NCBI RefSeq assembly: GCF_018918205.1
Contig: NZ_JAHLQB010000029.1
Coordinates: 1-56,323, forward strand
Origin: Lachnoclostridium sp. MSJ-17
Lineage (GTDB): Bacteria; Bacillota; Clostridia; Oscillospirales; Acutalibacteraceae
Reading direction: 5' to 3'
Length of the DNA: 56,323 nucleotides
The notes beneath the pieces were generated by a model. It was not told where the DNA came from, did not search any database, and worked only from the letters and a program-made list of their open reading frames with translations. The translations under genes were made by a program, and so were the position numbers. Below are positions 44,501 to 53,375 of this stretch, piece after piece; within the stretch, counting starts at the first letter, position 1; every line of letters begins with the position of its first letter.

Positions 44501-45871
44501 GCCGATCTCGGTTATTTTGTCCTTGAGCGGCGAGAGTCCCGTTGTTTCGATATCAAAACAGATGAACGTGCCGTTCAGCGGTTCGTCCTGCTCTCCCGAT
44601 ACGGATTCGACGAGGTCGTCGACAAAATACGCCTCGGTTCCGTAGAGAACCTTGATCTTTTCGCCGTCCTTGTTGATTTTTTCGGCGGCGTTCATCGCGT
44701 CCGGAAACGCCTGCGCGACTCCGTGGTCGGTGATCGCGATCGCCTTGTGACCCCACGCGGCGGCGCGTTTCACAAGCTCGCTCGCGGGTGTGAGAGCGTC
44801 CATCTGGGACATATTCGTATGCAGATGAAGCTCGACGCGCTTATTTTCAGCCTTGTCGACTACCTTGACCTTCTCGGCAGTGCCGATCGCACGGGCGTTC
44901 ACAACAAGCTCGCCCGCGTATTTATCGTACTCTACGTCGCCCATAACGGCGATAGTGTCGCCCTTGCGTATTGCGTCGACCGCCGCGGATTCGCGGATCG
45001 TATTGAACACCTTGACGGTGGTCGAGCCGGTGTAATCTGTGATATTTATAGTAAAAATATTCTTGTCGCCCGATTTTGTGACGCGCTTTTCAAGCTCGAA
45101 CACGTCGCCCCAGATCGTGACCTTACCGGAATCCATAGCTATTTCGCTGATCGGGATCATCTTGCCGCGGACGCTTCTGCCGTACAGCGGACGGATCGAG
45201 GTCTCAACAAGCTGAGGAGTCGCGAATTTGCCCTCGCGGATCTCGGTTTCGGTCGTCAGGGCGTCCTGTTGCTTTGCCCTTACATTCTCCGATATCTCTG
45301 CGCCGGCTTCGTAATCCTGAGCCGACTGCTCAAGCTGCTGACGCTGAACCTGTTTTTGAGCGCTCTGCATCTGCTGACGGTAGACGTCGTTATCCTCCGT
45401 CATCTCGAGAACACCGTCGTATTTGATATTTACGGTCATGTCAAACTGCTCGGAGATCAGCTTTTGCAGAGTTTTATCAAAATTCTTCGCGTCAAGAATC
45501 GTCTTGCCGCCGTTGTGAAGGGTAATCAGCAGATCCTTGCCCTGAAGCGTTACGTCGGCATTGTTCAGGGTGCCGTTTATGCTGGGATGCACACGGCGGG
45601 CTTCCTTGTAAAGCTCGGGAAAATACTTTACCGTGAACAACTCTCTGCCGAAGTGCGGCATTATCACTACACTGGAATCAAGCTCCTTGGAATAAAGCTT
45701 TTCGGTACGGGTAAGGTCGTCAAAGGAAACCAGCGCATTGAAATGCACCCACAGCTTGATGATTCGCACCTCGCTGTTGATATTGACCCGCGCGACCACT
45801 CCGCCGGATATACGATCGGGTATTTTGGTATTACCCACAGAAGCGCCAAATATACTTCCTAATGTTTTCAT
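41510..45871 (-). CDS. polC: DNA polymerase III PolC-type
   Basis: 1,453-aa main replicative polymerase of low-GC Gram-positives. Order of parts: an N-terminal region and OB fold (to about 330), a PHP domain (LHLHTNMSQMDAL, about 349), and an inserted DEDD proofreading exonuclease (FDIETTGLSP about 437, HRATDDADM about 540). The rest of PHP follows, then a zinc finger (CKKC...CPNC, about 924-950) and the polymerase core with PDIDLNFSGEYQ (about 975). GC-rich helix-hairpin elements stand near the end. AAGGAAG precedes ATG 45871. It lies 9 bases after ispG. Confidence 0.98.
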   Translation of the reverse strand: MKTLGSIFGASVGNTKIPDRISGGVVARVNINSEVRIIKLWVHFNALVSFDDLTRTEKLYSKELDSSVVIMPHFGRELFTVKYFPELYKEARRVHPSINGTLNNADVTLQGKDLLITLHNGGKTILDAKNFDKTLQKLISEQFDMTVNIKYDGVLEMTEDNDVYRQQMQSAQKQVQRQQLEQSAQDYEAGAEISENVRAKQQDALTTETEIREGKFATPQLVETSIRPLYGRSVRGKMIPISEIAMDSGKVTIWGDVFELEKRVTKSGDKNIFTINITDYTGSTTVKVFNTIRESAAVDAIRKGDTIAVMGDVEYDKYAGELVVNARAIGTAEKVKVVDKAENKRVELHLHTNMSQMDALTPASELVKRAAAWGHKAIAITDHGVAQAFPDAMNAAEKINKDGEKIKVLYGTEAYFVDDLVESVSGEQDEPLNGTFICFDIETTGLSPLKDKITEIGAVKIVNGEVTDVFSTFANPEMPIPAKIVQLTGINDSMVKNAPSQSEAVTAFLEFAGDSILVAHNAPFDTSFIRKACENMGVEYNYTSIDTVAISRAILPDIKNVKLDTVANYLRLGKFNHHRATDDADMLSKIFVSLCSRLEADYDIRSSAEINTKIAGGDFKKLPSYHQIIIAKNQVGLKNLYKLISHSHLQTFYKKPRIPKSLLVKHREGLILGSACCEGQLYKSILKGAPWGELKQIASFYDYLEIQPAGNNSFMLRDGTFKSVDELHEIDRTIVRLGKELGKPVCATCDVHFMDPHDADFRKILQASLKFKDADNQPPLFFRTTAEMLKEFEWLGKDKAYEVVVKNPNKIADMCESIRPIPKGTFPPNIEGAEEQLVSITWQRAKEKYGDPLPEIVKARLDKELNSITTYGFSVLYMTAQKLVADSEAHGYLVGSRGSVGSSFVATMSGISEVNPLCPHYVCKKCKHSEFITDGSYGSGFDMPHKNCPNCGTLMDQDGHEIPFETFLGFKGDKVPDIDLNFSGEYQSKSHRYTEELFGKDNVFKAGTISTVAEKTAIGFVRKYQEERGISMHKAELMRLAKGCTGVKRTTGQHPGGMVVVPRTNDVYDFCPVQHPANDMTSDNITTHFDFHSIHDTITKLDELGHDVPTIYHYLELFTGIPVMEVSMSDEKVMSLFTSTEALGVKPEDIDSEIGTFSIPECGTSFVQGMLIEAKPKTFTDLLQISGLSHGTDVWLGNAQDLIHDGTCTISDVIGTRDSIMTYLMHKGLDESMSFKIMEIVRKGNATKLLTDEHFKAMREHNVPEWYIQSCMKIKYMFPKAHAAAYMIAALRLGWYKVHKPLEYYAAYFTVRSDNLDGAVVMQGHSAVKEKMSLIKRKIGMHEASDKEEKEYATYQIVNEMFARGIEVLPVDIYHSDAKMYLIEDGKIRLPFSSLPGVGEAAAVSLAEAGKQGEYLSIEDMQVKTKVTKAVIETLRESGILNDLPESSQMSLF

Positions 45872-45880
45872 ATACTTCCT

Positions 45881-46924
45881 TTACATTTTTTCGATTTCAT
45901 CAATCAGGGCATCGACGAGCTTATCCTCGTCAACCTTGTACAGAATCTCGCCCTTTTTGAAAACAAGGCCGCAGCCCTCGCCGCCGGCTATGCCGATATC
46001 GGCTTCCTTGGCTTCGCCGGGACCGTTTACAACGCAGCCCATAACGGCGACCTTGATATTCTTTTTGCAGCCGCGCAGACGTTCCTCGACCTCGTTCGCG
46101 ATTTTGACAAGGTCGATGCGCGTTCTTCCGCAGGTGGGACATGAAACGAACTGAACGCCCTCTTCACGCATATCAAGAGCCTTGAGAATATCAAAGGCGG
46201 CGTAAACCTCCCTGACAGGGTCGGCGGTAAGGGATACGCGGATAGTGTCGCCGATGCCGCGTGTAAGCAGAGCGCCTAAACCGGCGGCGGATTTGATTAT
46301 GCCCATTCGCTCGGTACCCGCCTCGGTAACTCCTAGGTGCAGCGGATAATCACACTGCTCGGCTGCGAGTTCATAAGCCTGTATCATAGTTGAGACAGTC
46401 GAGCTTTTCATTGAAAGCACGATGTCGGTAAAGTCAAATTTTTCCAGCAGCGAGGCGTGATAAAGCGCGCTGTCGCAGAGAGCCTGCGGCGTGGGATGTC
46501 CGTATTTTGCGAGGATCTCCTTTTCGAGAGAGCCGGAGTTGACGCCGATCCTGATTGGTATCCCGCGCTGACGGCAGGCGTCGGCTACAGCCTTTACCCT
46601 GTCGTCGGAGCCGATGTTGCCGGGGTTGATGCGGATTTTATCAGCTCCCGCGGCGCATGCCTCGAGAGCCAGTTTGTAATTGAAATGTATGTCCGCGACA
46701 ATGGGAGCCTTGACCGCTTTTTTGAGAGCGGGAATAAGGCGCACTGCGTCCATGTCGGGAATTGCGGCTCTTATCACCTGACAGCCCGCTTCCTCCAAAG
46801 CGACTGCCTGACGGACAGAGCCCTCTATGTCTGTGGAAGGTACGTTGAGCATGGACTGCACGCTCACCGGAGCTCCTCCTCCGATTTTGAGATTTCCTGC
46901 CTGTACCTGAATTTTACTGCTCAT
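45881..46924 (-). CDS. ispG: 4-hydroxy-3-methylbut-2-en-1-yl diphosphate synthase
   Basis: 347-aa iron-sulphur enzyme of the MEP pathway. It has VSVQSMLNVPSTD near the N terminus, a TIM-barrel first half (VADIHFNYKLALEA), and cluster cysteines in SCPTCGRTRID and AVMGCVVNGPGEA. AGGAGG stands just before ATG 46924. It sits between rseP and polC, where many Firmicutes carry proS as well; proS is missing here. Confidence 0.97.
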   Translation of the reverse strand: MSSKIQVQAGNLKIGGGAPVSVQSMLNVPSTDIEGSVRQAVALEEAGCQVIRAAIPDMDAVRLIPALKKAVKAPIVADIHFNYKLALEACAAGADKIRINPGNIGSDDRVKAVADACRQRGIPIRIGVNSGSLEKEILAKYGHPTPQALCDSALYHASLLEKFDFTDIVLSMKSSTVSTMIQAYELAAEQCDYPLHLGVTEAGTERMGIIKSAAGLGALLTRGIGDTIRVSLTADPVREVYAAFDILKALDMREEGVQFVSCPTCGRTRIDLVKIANEVEERLRGCKKNIKVAVMGCVVNGPGEAKEADIGIAGGEGCGLVFKKGEILYKVDEDKLVDALIDEIEKM

Positions 46925-46932
46925 ATTTCCTC

Positions 46933-48345
46933 CTACATGCCGGGGAATGTTCCCGTAACCAGCTGCCAGACGTCCTTGACCGAGATGACCGCGATGAATA
47001 TCAACAGCAGCGCAAGTCCTGCGCCGTTGATGATATACTCAAATTTGCGCGGAATAGGTCTGCGGATAATCGCTTCTATCACGAGCATAACAAAGCGTCC
47101 TCCGTCAAGTGCGGGAAACGGCAGCAGATTGACGACTCCCAGATTGACGGTGATAAGCGCCATGATGAATATGATGTTGTTGACCGCGCTCATGAAGTTG
47201 ATCTTCAATCCCTCGGAGGCGACCATTGACACCGCCTTTGTGATTCCGACGGGTCCCGACAGATCGGTGAAGCTGAACCTTCCCTGTACGAGCATCACAA
47301 GCGACTGCCATACGGTCTTTGCAAGACTCGCGGTCTGACTGACGGTCTGTCCGAGAACGGTGCCGACGTTCTTTTCGATCGGCTCGACGTAAAAGTCGTA
47401 GCGGACTATGGTTTCATTTGTATTCTTTTCCTTTGCCGCTTCCTCGGATTTATACTCTGTGAAGAACTGAACGTCCTCAAGCCTGACGCTTTTTCCGCCG
47501 CGCTCGACGTCCAGATCTGCGGTGTAGCGGAATCGCTCGTCGCGCTTTTCGATTTCGGGATAGGTGTATTTTTCGATTTTTGCAAGGTCTTTATACGCGT
47601 AAAGAGCGTCGATCGAAGCCTTGGCGGCGCTGTACGCCTCTTCCTTTGTCGCCGCGGTCTGAATCGGAACGGAGTTTTCGCTGAGTATCTGATAAAGCTC
47701 CTTGTACTCCTCGTCCGTCAGCTTCGCGCCGTAATACTTTTCATCGTTGTTTACAAGCTCGACAAATGTCTGAACAGGAAGATTAGCGCAATCCTCCCTG
47801 TAAACCTCGAGCGAATCGGGGTCGACGCTTGTGCACTGCATGGTCTGGATAGCAAACTGCAGATCCTTTGTATTCCAGATAGGATATCCGTTTACGCCCG
47901 TGATTTTGTCGCCGACCTGCATGCCGCTGCTCGCCGTGAACGCGTTTGGCGAAAAGCCGCTTATCACCGTACTCTCAAATACCGGCTGCTGTACGAGAAC
48001 TATGAACATAAGCAAAAAGCCTACGACGAAGTTCATGAACGCTCCGGCGACGATGATAATCATCCGCTTCCAGATTTTCGCGTTTGTAAACGCCCGCGGG
48101 TTATCGCTCTCCTCGTCCTCGCCCTCCATGGCGCAATAACCGCCTATCGGAAAAAGTCTGAGTGAATACTGTGTCTCGCCTTTTTTGAAGCCGAAGAGCT
48201 TCGGTCCCATGCCGAGCGCGAACTCGTTTACCTGTACGCCCGATTTTTTTGCGGTGATAAAATGTCCGAACTCGTGCGCAAAAATAATGAATTCAAAGAG
48301 CAGTACGCCGATTACTATCAACGCCAATGTGATTAAAAACTGCAT
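46933..48345 (-). CDS. rseP: Site-2 intramembrane zinc metalloprotease RseP/RasP
   Basis: 470-aa membrane protease that cleaves anti-sigma factors and leftover signal peptides. The zinc site is HEFGH (residues 24-28) in the first helix, with the third ligand region PALDGGRFVML in a C-terminal helix. A PDZ domain follows the second helix (MQVGDKITGVNGYPI). The segment after PDZ (about residues 180-310) is longer than in typical ~420-aa members and rich in charged residues and Tyr. It is 58 bases after dxr, in the conserved cdsA-dxr-rseP order. Confidence 0.95.
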   Translation of the reverse strand: MQFLITLALIVIGVLLFEFIIFAHEFGHFITAKKSGVQVNEFALGMGPKLFGFKKGETQYSLRLFPIGGYCAMEGEDEESDNPRAFTNAKIWKRMIIIVAGAFMNFVVGFLLMFIVLVQQPVFESTVISGFSPNAFTASSGMQVGDKITGVNGYPIWNTKDLQFAIQTMQCTSVDPDSLEVYREDCANLPVQTFVELVNNDEKYYGAKLTDEEYKELYQILSENSVPIQTAATKEEAYSAAKASIDALYAYKDLAKIEKYTYPEIEKRDERFRYTADLDVERGGKSVRLEDVQFFTEYKSEEAAKEKNTNETIVRYDFYVEPIEKNVGTVLGQTVSQTASLAKTVWQSLVMLVQGRFSFTDLSGPVGITKAVSMVASEGLKINFMSAVNNIIFIMALITVNLGVVNLLPFPALDGGRFVMLVIEAIIRRPIPRKFEYIINGAGLALLLIFIAVISVKDVWQLVTGTFPGM

Positions 48346-48403
48346 TTAATAAATGTCAACTCCAATATCAGATTCCGCAACGAATCTTGCCCTGTTTACC
48401 CTG

Positions 48404-49549
48404 TTATACCCTGTCGGTAACGTACTGCCGCGCTAGTCTGTCGGCAGTGAGAATATCTTCTACGCACATAGGCGTGGTGTTTTGTATGCTGTCGACCGCT
48501 CCCGTAACGAGCTCGCCGATCTCAAGGAAGCTGATTTTTCCGTTTCGAAACAGCATGTTCGCTTCCTCGTTCGCTCCGTTGGCGATAGCCGTGGCAACTC
48601 CGCCCATCGCGAGAGCCTTTTTGCAGGCGCGCAGACACTGAAAGGTTTCGTAGTCCGGCTCAAAGAAGGTAAGCTTTCCGATCTGAGCGAGATTCAGCTC
48701 CTCAACCGGCGACTCGTACCTCTCGGGATAGGTTATCGCGTACTGGATCGGAATGCGCATATCGGGTACTCCGAGCTGTGCGATAACGGAATTGTCGGTG
48801 TACTCGATAAGAGAATGGATAATGCTCTCGCGGTGAACGACAACGTCGATATCGTCGCCGGATACATCGAACAGACGCGCCGCCTCAATTATCTCAAGAC
48901 CCTTGTTCATCATCGAGGCGGAGTCGATGGTTATCTTCGCGCCCATGCTCCAGTTGGGATGAGCAAGAGCCTGCTCGACCGTTACGCCGCGCAGCTCCTC
49001 TGTGGTTCTGCCGAAAAACGGCCCGCCGGACGCGGTGAGGATCAGCTTCTTGAGCGCCTTGTTGGGCGGATTGCCCTGTAAGCACTGGAAAATCGCGGAA
49101 TGCTCGCTGTCAACAGGCAAAAGCTTTACTCCGTTTTTTCTGACAGCGTCTGTGACAAGGTCGCCGCCCGCCACAAGAGTTTCTTTGTTTGCAAGGGCGA
49201 TGTCCTTTTTAGCCTCAGCCGCGGCGATCGTGGGCTGCAGACCGACCATGCCGACAACCGAATTCAGCACCAGATCAGCGCTTTTGAGGGTTGCCGCCGC
49301 GATAAGTCCGTCCATGCCCGCGAGGACCTTTGTTGATGTGTCCTTTATATTATCCCTCAGCACAGCCGCCTTATCCTCATTGAATACGACGGCGAGCTCA
49401 GGCTTGAATTTTCTGATTTGCTGCTCAAGCAGGTCAATGCTGCTGTTTGCCGTCAAGGCGCGGACAGAGAGTCCGAGCTTTTCGGCTACATCGAGCGTCT
49501 GGGTGCCGATTGAGCCTGTTGAGCCGAGAATTGATAGGTTACGTTTCAT
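48404..49549 (-). CDS. dxr: 1-deoxy-D-xylulose-5-phosphate reductoisomerase
   Basis: 381-aa NADPH enzyme for the second MEP-pathway step. It has the dinucleotide loop GSTGSIGTQTLDV (residues 8-20), LANKETLVAGGD, PVDSEHSAIFQCL, TASGGPF and HPNWSMGAKITIDSASMMNKGLE, all typical. It is 4 bases after cdsA. With ispG and ispE, three MEP-pathway steps are encoded in this window. Confidence 0.98.
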   Translation of the reverse strand: MKRNLSILGSTGSIGTQTLDVAEKLGLSVRALTANSSIDLLEQQIRKFKPELAVVFNEDKAAVLRDNIKDTSTKVLAGMDGLIAAATLKSADLVLNSVVGMVGLQPTIAAAEAKKDIALANKETLVAGGDLVTDAVRKNGVKLLPVDSEHSAIFQCLQGNPPNKALKKLILTASGGPFFGRTTEELRGVTVEQALAHPNWSMGAKITIDSASMMNKGLEIIEAARLFDVSGDDIDVVVHRESIIHSLIEYTDNSVIAQLGVPDMRIPIQYAITYPERYESPVEELNLAQIGKLTFFEPDYETFQCLRACKKALAMGGVATAIANGANEEANMLFRNGKISFLEIGELVTGAVDSIQNTTPMCVEDILTADRLARQYVTDRV

Positions 49550-49553
49550 AATT

Positions 49554-50384
49554 TTACCCTAAGCTTAATATCGGCATATACTGACTGATGAGAAGGACGA
49601 TCGGCGCTGTAAAAATTATGCTGTCGCAGCGGTCGAGAAAGCCGCCGTGACCCGGGAAAATCGTGCCGTAGTCCTTTATGCCGAGACTTCGTTTTATGAG
49701 TGAAAAGCTGAGGTCTCCGACTATGGAGAACACAGCGTCAAGCGCTCCGATAATCACCAGAGAAATGAAATTGACTGAAACCGCAGAGAATATCCAGAGC
49801 CGGAAAATAAGTCCGAGCGCCACAGCGGAGATCATGCAGAAAAGCACGCCGCCGATCGCTCCCTCAACGGTCTTTTTGGGGCTGATTTCGGGACATAGCT
49901 TGTGCTTTCCCATGCTTGCGCCGATGAAAAATCCGCCGGCGTCAGCCATCCACGGAATCATAAGCACCACGAAATAGCCGAAGGTAACGCTGATACCGTT
50001 GCTGCATACAAGAATCACGGCGCTCATGCCGAAGGATATCAGCAGAGTGCCGAACACGGCGTAACAGAAGTCGGGATAGCCGATCGTCTTATGACAGATG
50101 ATCAGCACCATAAACGCCGCAAGCATAAACACGACAAGCACGATATACACATATGCAGTAGCGCACAGCAGCGTCAGAAGAAACGCCGCAAGAATGCAGC
50201 TGACAGATATCGGATAGTTTTTCAGCATTCCCTTACCGTATAAGTATTCCCCAATCATCACGGATGTAACACCGCTCACAACCAGATTTAAGGTAGGTCG
50301 CCACAGCTCGGACAGAAAAATCAACAGTACCACTGCGGGTATTCCGATTGCCGCGGTCAATAGTCTCGGTTTCAATGATTTCAT
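49554..50384 (-). CDS. cdsA: Phosphatidate cytidylyltransferase
   Basis: 276-aa membrane enzyme that makes CDP-diacylglycerol from phosphatidate and CTP for phospholipids. About seven to eight hydrophobic helices are seen. The C-terminal signature, with SLIKRSLGIKDYG, FPGHGGFLDRCDSI and an Asp-rich catalytic site, is clear. GGAG precedes ATG 50384. It follows uppS by 28 bases. Confidence 0.95.
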   Translation of the reverse strand: MKSLKPRLLTAAIGIPAVVLLIFLSELWRPTLNLVVSGVTSVMIGEYLYGKGMLKNYPISVSCILAAFLLTLLCATAYVYIVLVVFMLAAFMVLIICHKTIGYPDFCYAVFGTLLISFGMSAVILVCSNGISVTFGYFVVLMIPWMADAGGFFIGASMGKHKLCPEISPKKTVEGAIGGVLFCMISAVALGLIFRLWIFSAVSVNFISLVIIGALDAVFSIVGDLSFSLIKRSLGIKDYGTIFPGHGGFLDRCDSIIFTAPIVLLISQYMPILSLG

Positions 50385-50412
50385 TAATTTGCTCCTCTCA
50401 AGGCGCGGCAGC

Positions 50413-51156
50413 TCAAATGCCGCCGTAACGCCTGTTGCGCCGGGAATAAATGCGCAGCGCTTCGTCCAAATCGGACTTCTGGAAATCGGGCCAGAGCTTG
50501 TTCATGATCACAAACTCCGTATACGCCGACTGCCATAGCAAAAAGTTTGAAATCCGGTACTCGCCGCTCGGACGTATTATCAAATCCGGGTCGGGCTGTC
50601 CGGAGGTGTACAGTCTGTCGGAAATGAGCTGCTCGGAAATATCCGACTCGCTCAGAGCGCCGCTCTTTACGTCAGAAGCGATACTCTTAACTGCGCGGAC
50701 AATCTCGTCGCGCGAGCCGTAGTTCATCGCGATATTGAGAACCATGCCGTCGCGCTCGCGCGAGCACTCCTCGTTCTCGTCCATAAGAGTCCGAAGCTCC
50801 GGCGAAAAGCCGCTTTTGTCTCCGATAAAGCGGACTACGATGTCGTCGTCCTTAAAATCAGAGATAGCCTCCTCGAGATAGGATTTGAACAGCTTCATAA
50901 GCGCGCCTACCTCGTCCTCGGGGCGCTTCCAGTTTTCGGTGGAAAAAGCGTATACCGTAAGGTATTTTATTCCGATTTCAGAGCAGTAACGCGTGATTTT
51001 ACGGAAGGTGCGAGCACCTTCCGTATGTCCTGCCTTACGCGGCAGACCGCGTTTCTTCGCCCAACGTCCGTTGCCGTCCATTATGATTCCGACGTGCTTC
51101 GGCAGAATGAGCGGGGCTGCTGGTTCATCGGTTTTATTTCGTCCGAAGAATGCCAT
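50413..51156 (-). CDS. uppS: Isoprenyl transferase (undecaprenyl diphosphate synthase)
   Basis: 247-aa cis-prenyltransferase making the undecaprenyl carrier for peptidoglycan and surface glycans. It contains HVGIIMDGNGRWAKKRGLPRKAGH with the catalytic Asp, YAFSTENWKRP, and PDLIIRPSGEYRISNFLLWQSAYTEF. The ATG at 51156 has GGAG at 8 bases and lies 1 base after the frr stop. Its product feeds the sugar transferase and O-antigen-ligase-type enzymes at 9921-12094. Confidence 0.97.
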   Translation of the reverse strand: MAFFGRNKTDEPAAPLILPKHVGIIMDGNGRWAKKRGLPRKAGHTEGARTFRKITRYCSEIGIKYLTVYAFSTENWKRPEDEVGALMKLFKSYLEEAISDFKDDDIVVRFIGDKSGFSPELRTLMDENEECSRERDGMVLNIAMNYGSRDEIVRAVKSIASDVKSGALSESDISEQLISDRLYTSGQPDPDLIIRPSGEYRISNFLLWQSAYTEFVIMNKLWPDFQKSDLDEALRIYSRRNRRYGGI

Positions 51157-51157
51157 A

Positions 51158-51712
51158 TTACAGCTCCAAAACCTCTTTCTGTTTGTCGGCAGAAACGCTG
51201 TCAACCTTCTTTGTGAATTTGTCTGTCAACTCCTGGGTCTTTTTTTCGGCGAGCTTGAGGTCGTCCTCGGTCAGCTCTCCCGACTTCTTCATTGCCTTGA
51301 GCTTTTCGATGGTATCGCGGCGAACGTTGCGGATCTGAACCTTCGACTCCTCGGCGAGCTTCTGAACGTCCTTTACGATCTCCTTACGTCTGTCCTCGGT
51401 GAGGGGCGGGAACTGAAGGCGGATAAGCTTGCCGTCGTTCATGGGATTGATGCCGATATCGGATTTCTGGATAGCCTTCTCGATCTGTCTGAGGATAGAC
51501 GCGTCCCACGGCTGAATGGTGAGGGTTCTCGCCTCGGTCACGGAGACAGCGGCAAGCTGGTTTACGGGAGTAGGCGCTCCGTAGTAATCGACCTTGACCT
51601 TGTCAAGCACAGCGGGGTTCGCTCTGCCGGCGCGGATCTCGGCATATTCGGTGCAGAGGTGGTCGAGACGTCTGTTCATGCGCTCCTCTGCTTTTTTGAG
51701 CTGTTCTTTCAT
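51158..51712 (-). CDS. frr: Ribosome recycling factor
   Basis: 184-aa factor that, with EF-G, splits the ribosome after termination. It has RMNRRLDHLCTEYAEIRAGRANPAVLDKV, the hinge YYGAPTPVNQLA and the C-terminal helix DDLKLAEKKTQELTDKF. AGGAGG precedes the ATG. It follows pyrH by 42 bases, the standard order. Confidence 0.98.
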   Translation of the reverse strand: MKEQLKKAEERMNRRLDHLCTEYAEIRAGRANPAVLDKVKVDYYGAPTPVNQLAAVSVTEARTLTIQPWDASILRQIEKAIQKSDIGINPMNDGKLIRLQFPPLTEDRRKEIVKDVQKLAEESKVQIRNVRRDTIEKLKAMKKSGELTEDDLKLAEKKTQELTDKFTKKVDSVSADKQKEVLEL

Positions 51713-51754
51713 GTTAATCTCCTCCTAAATAATAAAATGAAAATAATTACTTAA

Positions 51755-52468
51755 TCATTCTTCGTTTGAAACGACGGTGCCGACATTTTCGCCGCATACA
51801 GCCTTATAAATATTATCGGGGTCGTCAATGCTGAATACGAGAATCGGAATGTTGTTGTCCCTGCACATAGCGGCAGCTGTGCTGTCCATTACGTTGAGAC
51901 CCTTGCTGAGAACTTCCTGGTGGGAAATGTTGTCAAACTTCTTGGCTTCGGGGTTGGTTTTGGGGTCGGAATCGTAAACGCCGTCAACCATTGTCGCCTT
52001 GAAGATGATATCAGCCTCGATTTCGGCAGCTCTCAGGGAAGCGGCGGAGTCGGTGCTGAAATAGGGGTTGCCGGTACCGCAGCCGAAAATAACTACTCTG
52101 CCCTTTTCCATGTGGCGGATAGCCTTGTTTCTGATATAGGGCTCGGCGACCTGCGGCATGGAAATAGCGGTCTGAACTCTTACGGGCACGCCGAGCTGCT
52201 CAAGAGCGTCGCAAACGCCGAGAGCGTTGATAGCCGTGGCGAGCATTCCCATATGATCGGCGCGGGGTCTGTCCATCTCGCCGGAGCTTCTGCCTCTCCA
52301 GAAGTTGCCGCCGCCGACAACGATGCCGATCTGAACGCCCTTCTCGTTGCACTTCTTGATCGGTTCGCAGATGCGGAGCACCGTGTCAAAATTTATGCCG
52401 TGCTTGTCCTCGCCCGCGAGAGATTCGCCCGAGAGCTTCAATAAAATACGCTTATATTTAGGTTTCAT
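51755..52468 (-). CDS. pyrH: Uridylate kinase
   Basis: 237-aa UMP kinase of the amino-acid-kinase fold. It carries [36 protein letters not shown] and the effector region with [13 protein letters not shown]. The ATG at 52468 has GAGGTG at 8 bases; a TTG 18 bases upstream lies before that site. It is the first gene of the long operon, with a strong promoter at 52501-52529. tsf and rpsB, which commonly precede it, are not here. Confidence 0.97.
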   Translation of the reverse strand: MKPKYKRILLKLSGESLAGEDKHGINFDTVLRICEPIKKCNEKGVQIGIVVGGGNFWRGRSSGEMDRPRADHMGMLATAINALGVCDALEQLGVPVRVQTAISMPQVAEPYIRNKAIRHMEKGRVVIFGCGTGNPYFSTDSAASLRAAEIEADIIFKATMVDGVYDSDPKTNPEAKKFDNISHQEVLSKGLNVMDSTAAAMCRDNNIPILVFSIDDPDNIYKAVCGENVGTVVSNEE

Positions 52469-52500
52469 ATCATAACACCTCGTCAATTATATTTAGTTAC

Positions 52501-52529
52501 ATTATACTATATCTTGGCAATGATGTAAA
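52501..52529 (-). promoter_or_regulatory. Promoter of the pyrH-polC operon
   Basis: TTTACA (52529-52524), 17 bases, perfect TATAAT (52506-52501) on the minus strand, about 33 bases before pyrH. Confidence 0.85.
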
Positions 52530-52574
52530 GCAAAAACACTAAATATTTTGTCTTTTCACCAAAGTTTCAATGAC

Positions 52575-52611
52575 AAAAAAAGACGCTGTCCGATAAAATC
52601 AGACAGCGTCA
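52575..52611 (-). terminator. Terminator of the amino-acid ABC transporter operon
   Basis: Perfect 9-bp arms GACGCTGTC/GACAGCGTC (52582-52590 and 52602-52610) with an 11-base loop, followed by seven T residues on the minus strand. Confidence 0.92.
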
Positions 52612-52634
52612 GCGCTTATATTTTTATTATAGAA

Positions 52635-53375
52635 TTAAAGAACCTTCGAAAGGAAGTCCTTGAGTCTCGGTGACTTGGGGTTCTCAAAGAACTCCGACGG
52701 CGAGCCCTGTTCCACGATTACTCCCTCGTCAACAAAAACGATATCGGTTCCCACTTCTCTTGCAAAGCCCATTTCGTGAGTTACGACAACCATTGTCATG
52801 CCCTCCTTGGCGAGCTGCTTCATAACCTCGAGAACCTCGCCGACCATTTCGGGGTCGAGAGCCGAGGTCGGCTCGTCAAAGAGCATTACGTCCGGGTTCA
52901 TCGCCAAAGCGCGGACTATAGCAATACGCTGCTTCTGTCCGCCCGAGAGCTGCGAAGGATACGCGTCCGCTCTGTCGGCAAGTCCCACGCGCTCGAGGAG
53001 CTTCATAGCGTTTGCCTCGGCTTCCTCCTTGGTCTGCTTGAGGAGCTTTATCGGACCGAGGGTCAGGTTGCGCAGAACGGTCATATGCGGAAACAAATTG
53101 AACTGCTGGAAAACCATTCCCATCTTCTGGCGGTGGATATTGATATTTACGGAAGCGTCGGTGATATCGACGCCTTCGAAGTAGATCGAACCCGATGTGG
53201 GTTCCTCGAGGAGGTTAAGACAGCGCAGGAAGGTGGATTTGCCCGAGCCCGACGCGCCTATTACAACCATTACGTCGCCCTTGTCGATCTCGGCATTTAT
53301 TCCCTTGAGGACAGCGGTGTCGCCGAAGGACTTGCAGAGATTGTCAACCTTGATCAGTACGTTATCAGTGGTCAC
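52635..53375 (-). CDS. Polar amino-acid ABC transporter, ATP-binding protein (GlnQ-type)
   Basis: 246-aa ATPase of the polar amino-acid uptake family. Walker [10 protein letters not shown] is at about residues 36-44, the Q-loop in [11 protein letters not shown], the signature [15 protein letters not shown], Walker [15 protein letters not shown] and the H-loop VVTHEMGFA. Start is GTG at 53375, overlapping the permease stop, with AAAGGAGG about 10 bases upstream. The transported amino acid (Gln, Glu, Cys or other) is not decidable. Confidence 0.95.
   Translation of the reverse strand: MTTDNVLIKVDNLCKSFGDTAVLKGINAEIDKGDVMVVIGASGSGKSTFLRCLNLLEEPTSGSIYFEGVDITDASVNINIHRQKMGMVFQQFNLFPHMTVLRNLTLGPIKLLKQTKEEAEANAMKLLERVGLADRADAYPSQLSGGQKQRIAIVRALAMNPDVMLFDEPTSALDPEMVGEVLEVMKQLAKEGMTMVVVTHEMGFAREVGTDIVFVDEGVIVEQGSPSEFFENPKSPRLKDFLSKVL

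Noticed and set aside
44723..45862. Open frame of about 379 codons on the plus strand across the polC N-terminal part
   Set aside because: It mirrors polC coding sequence, with no recognisable domain or start signal.
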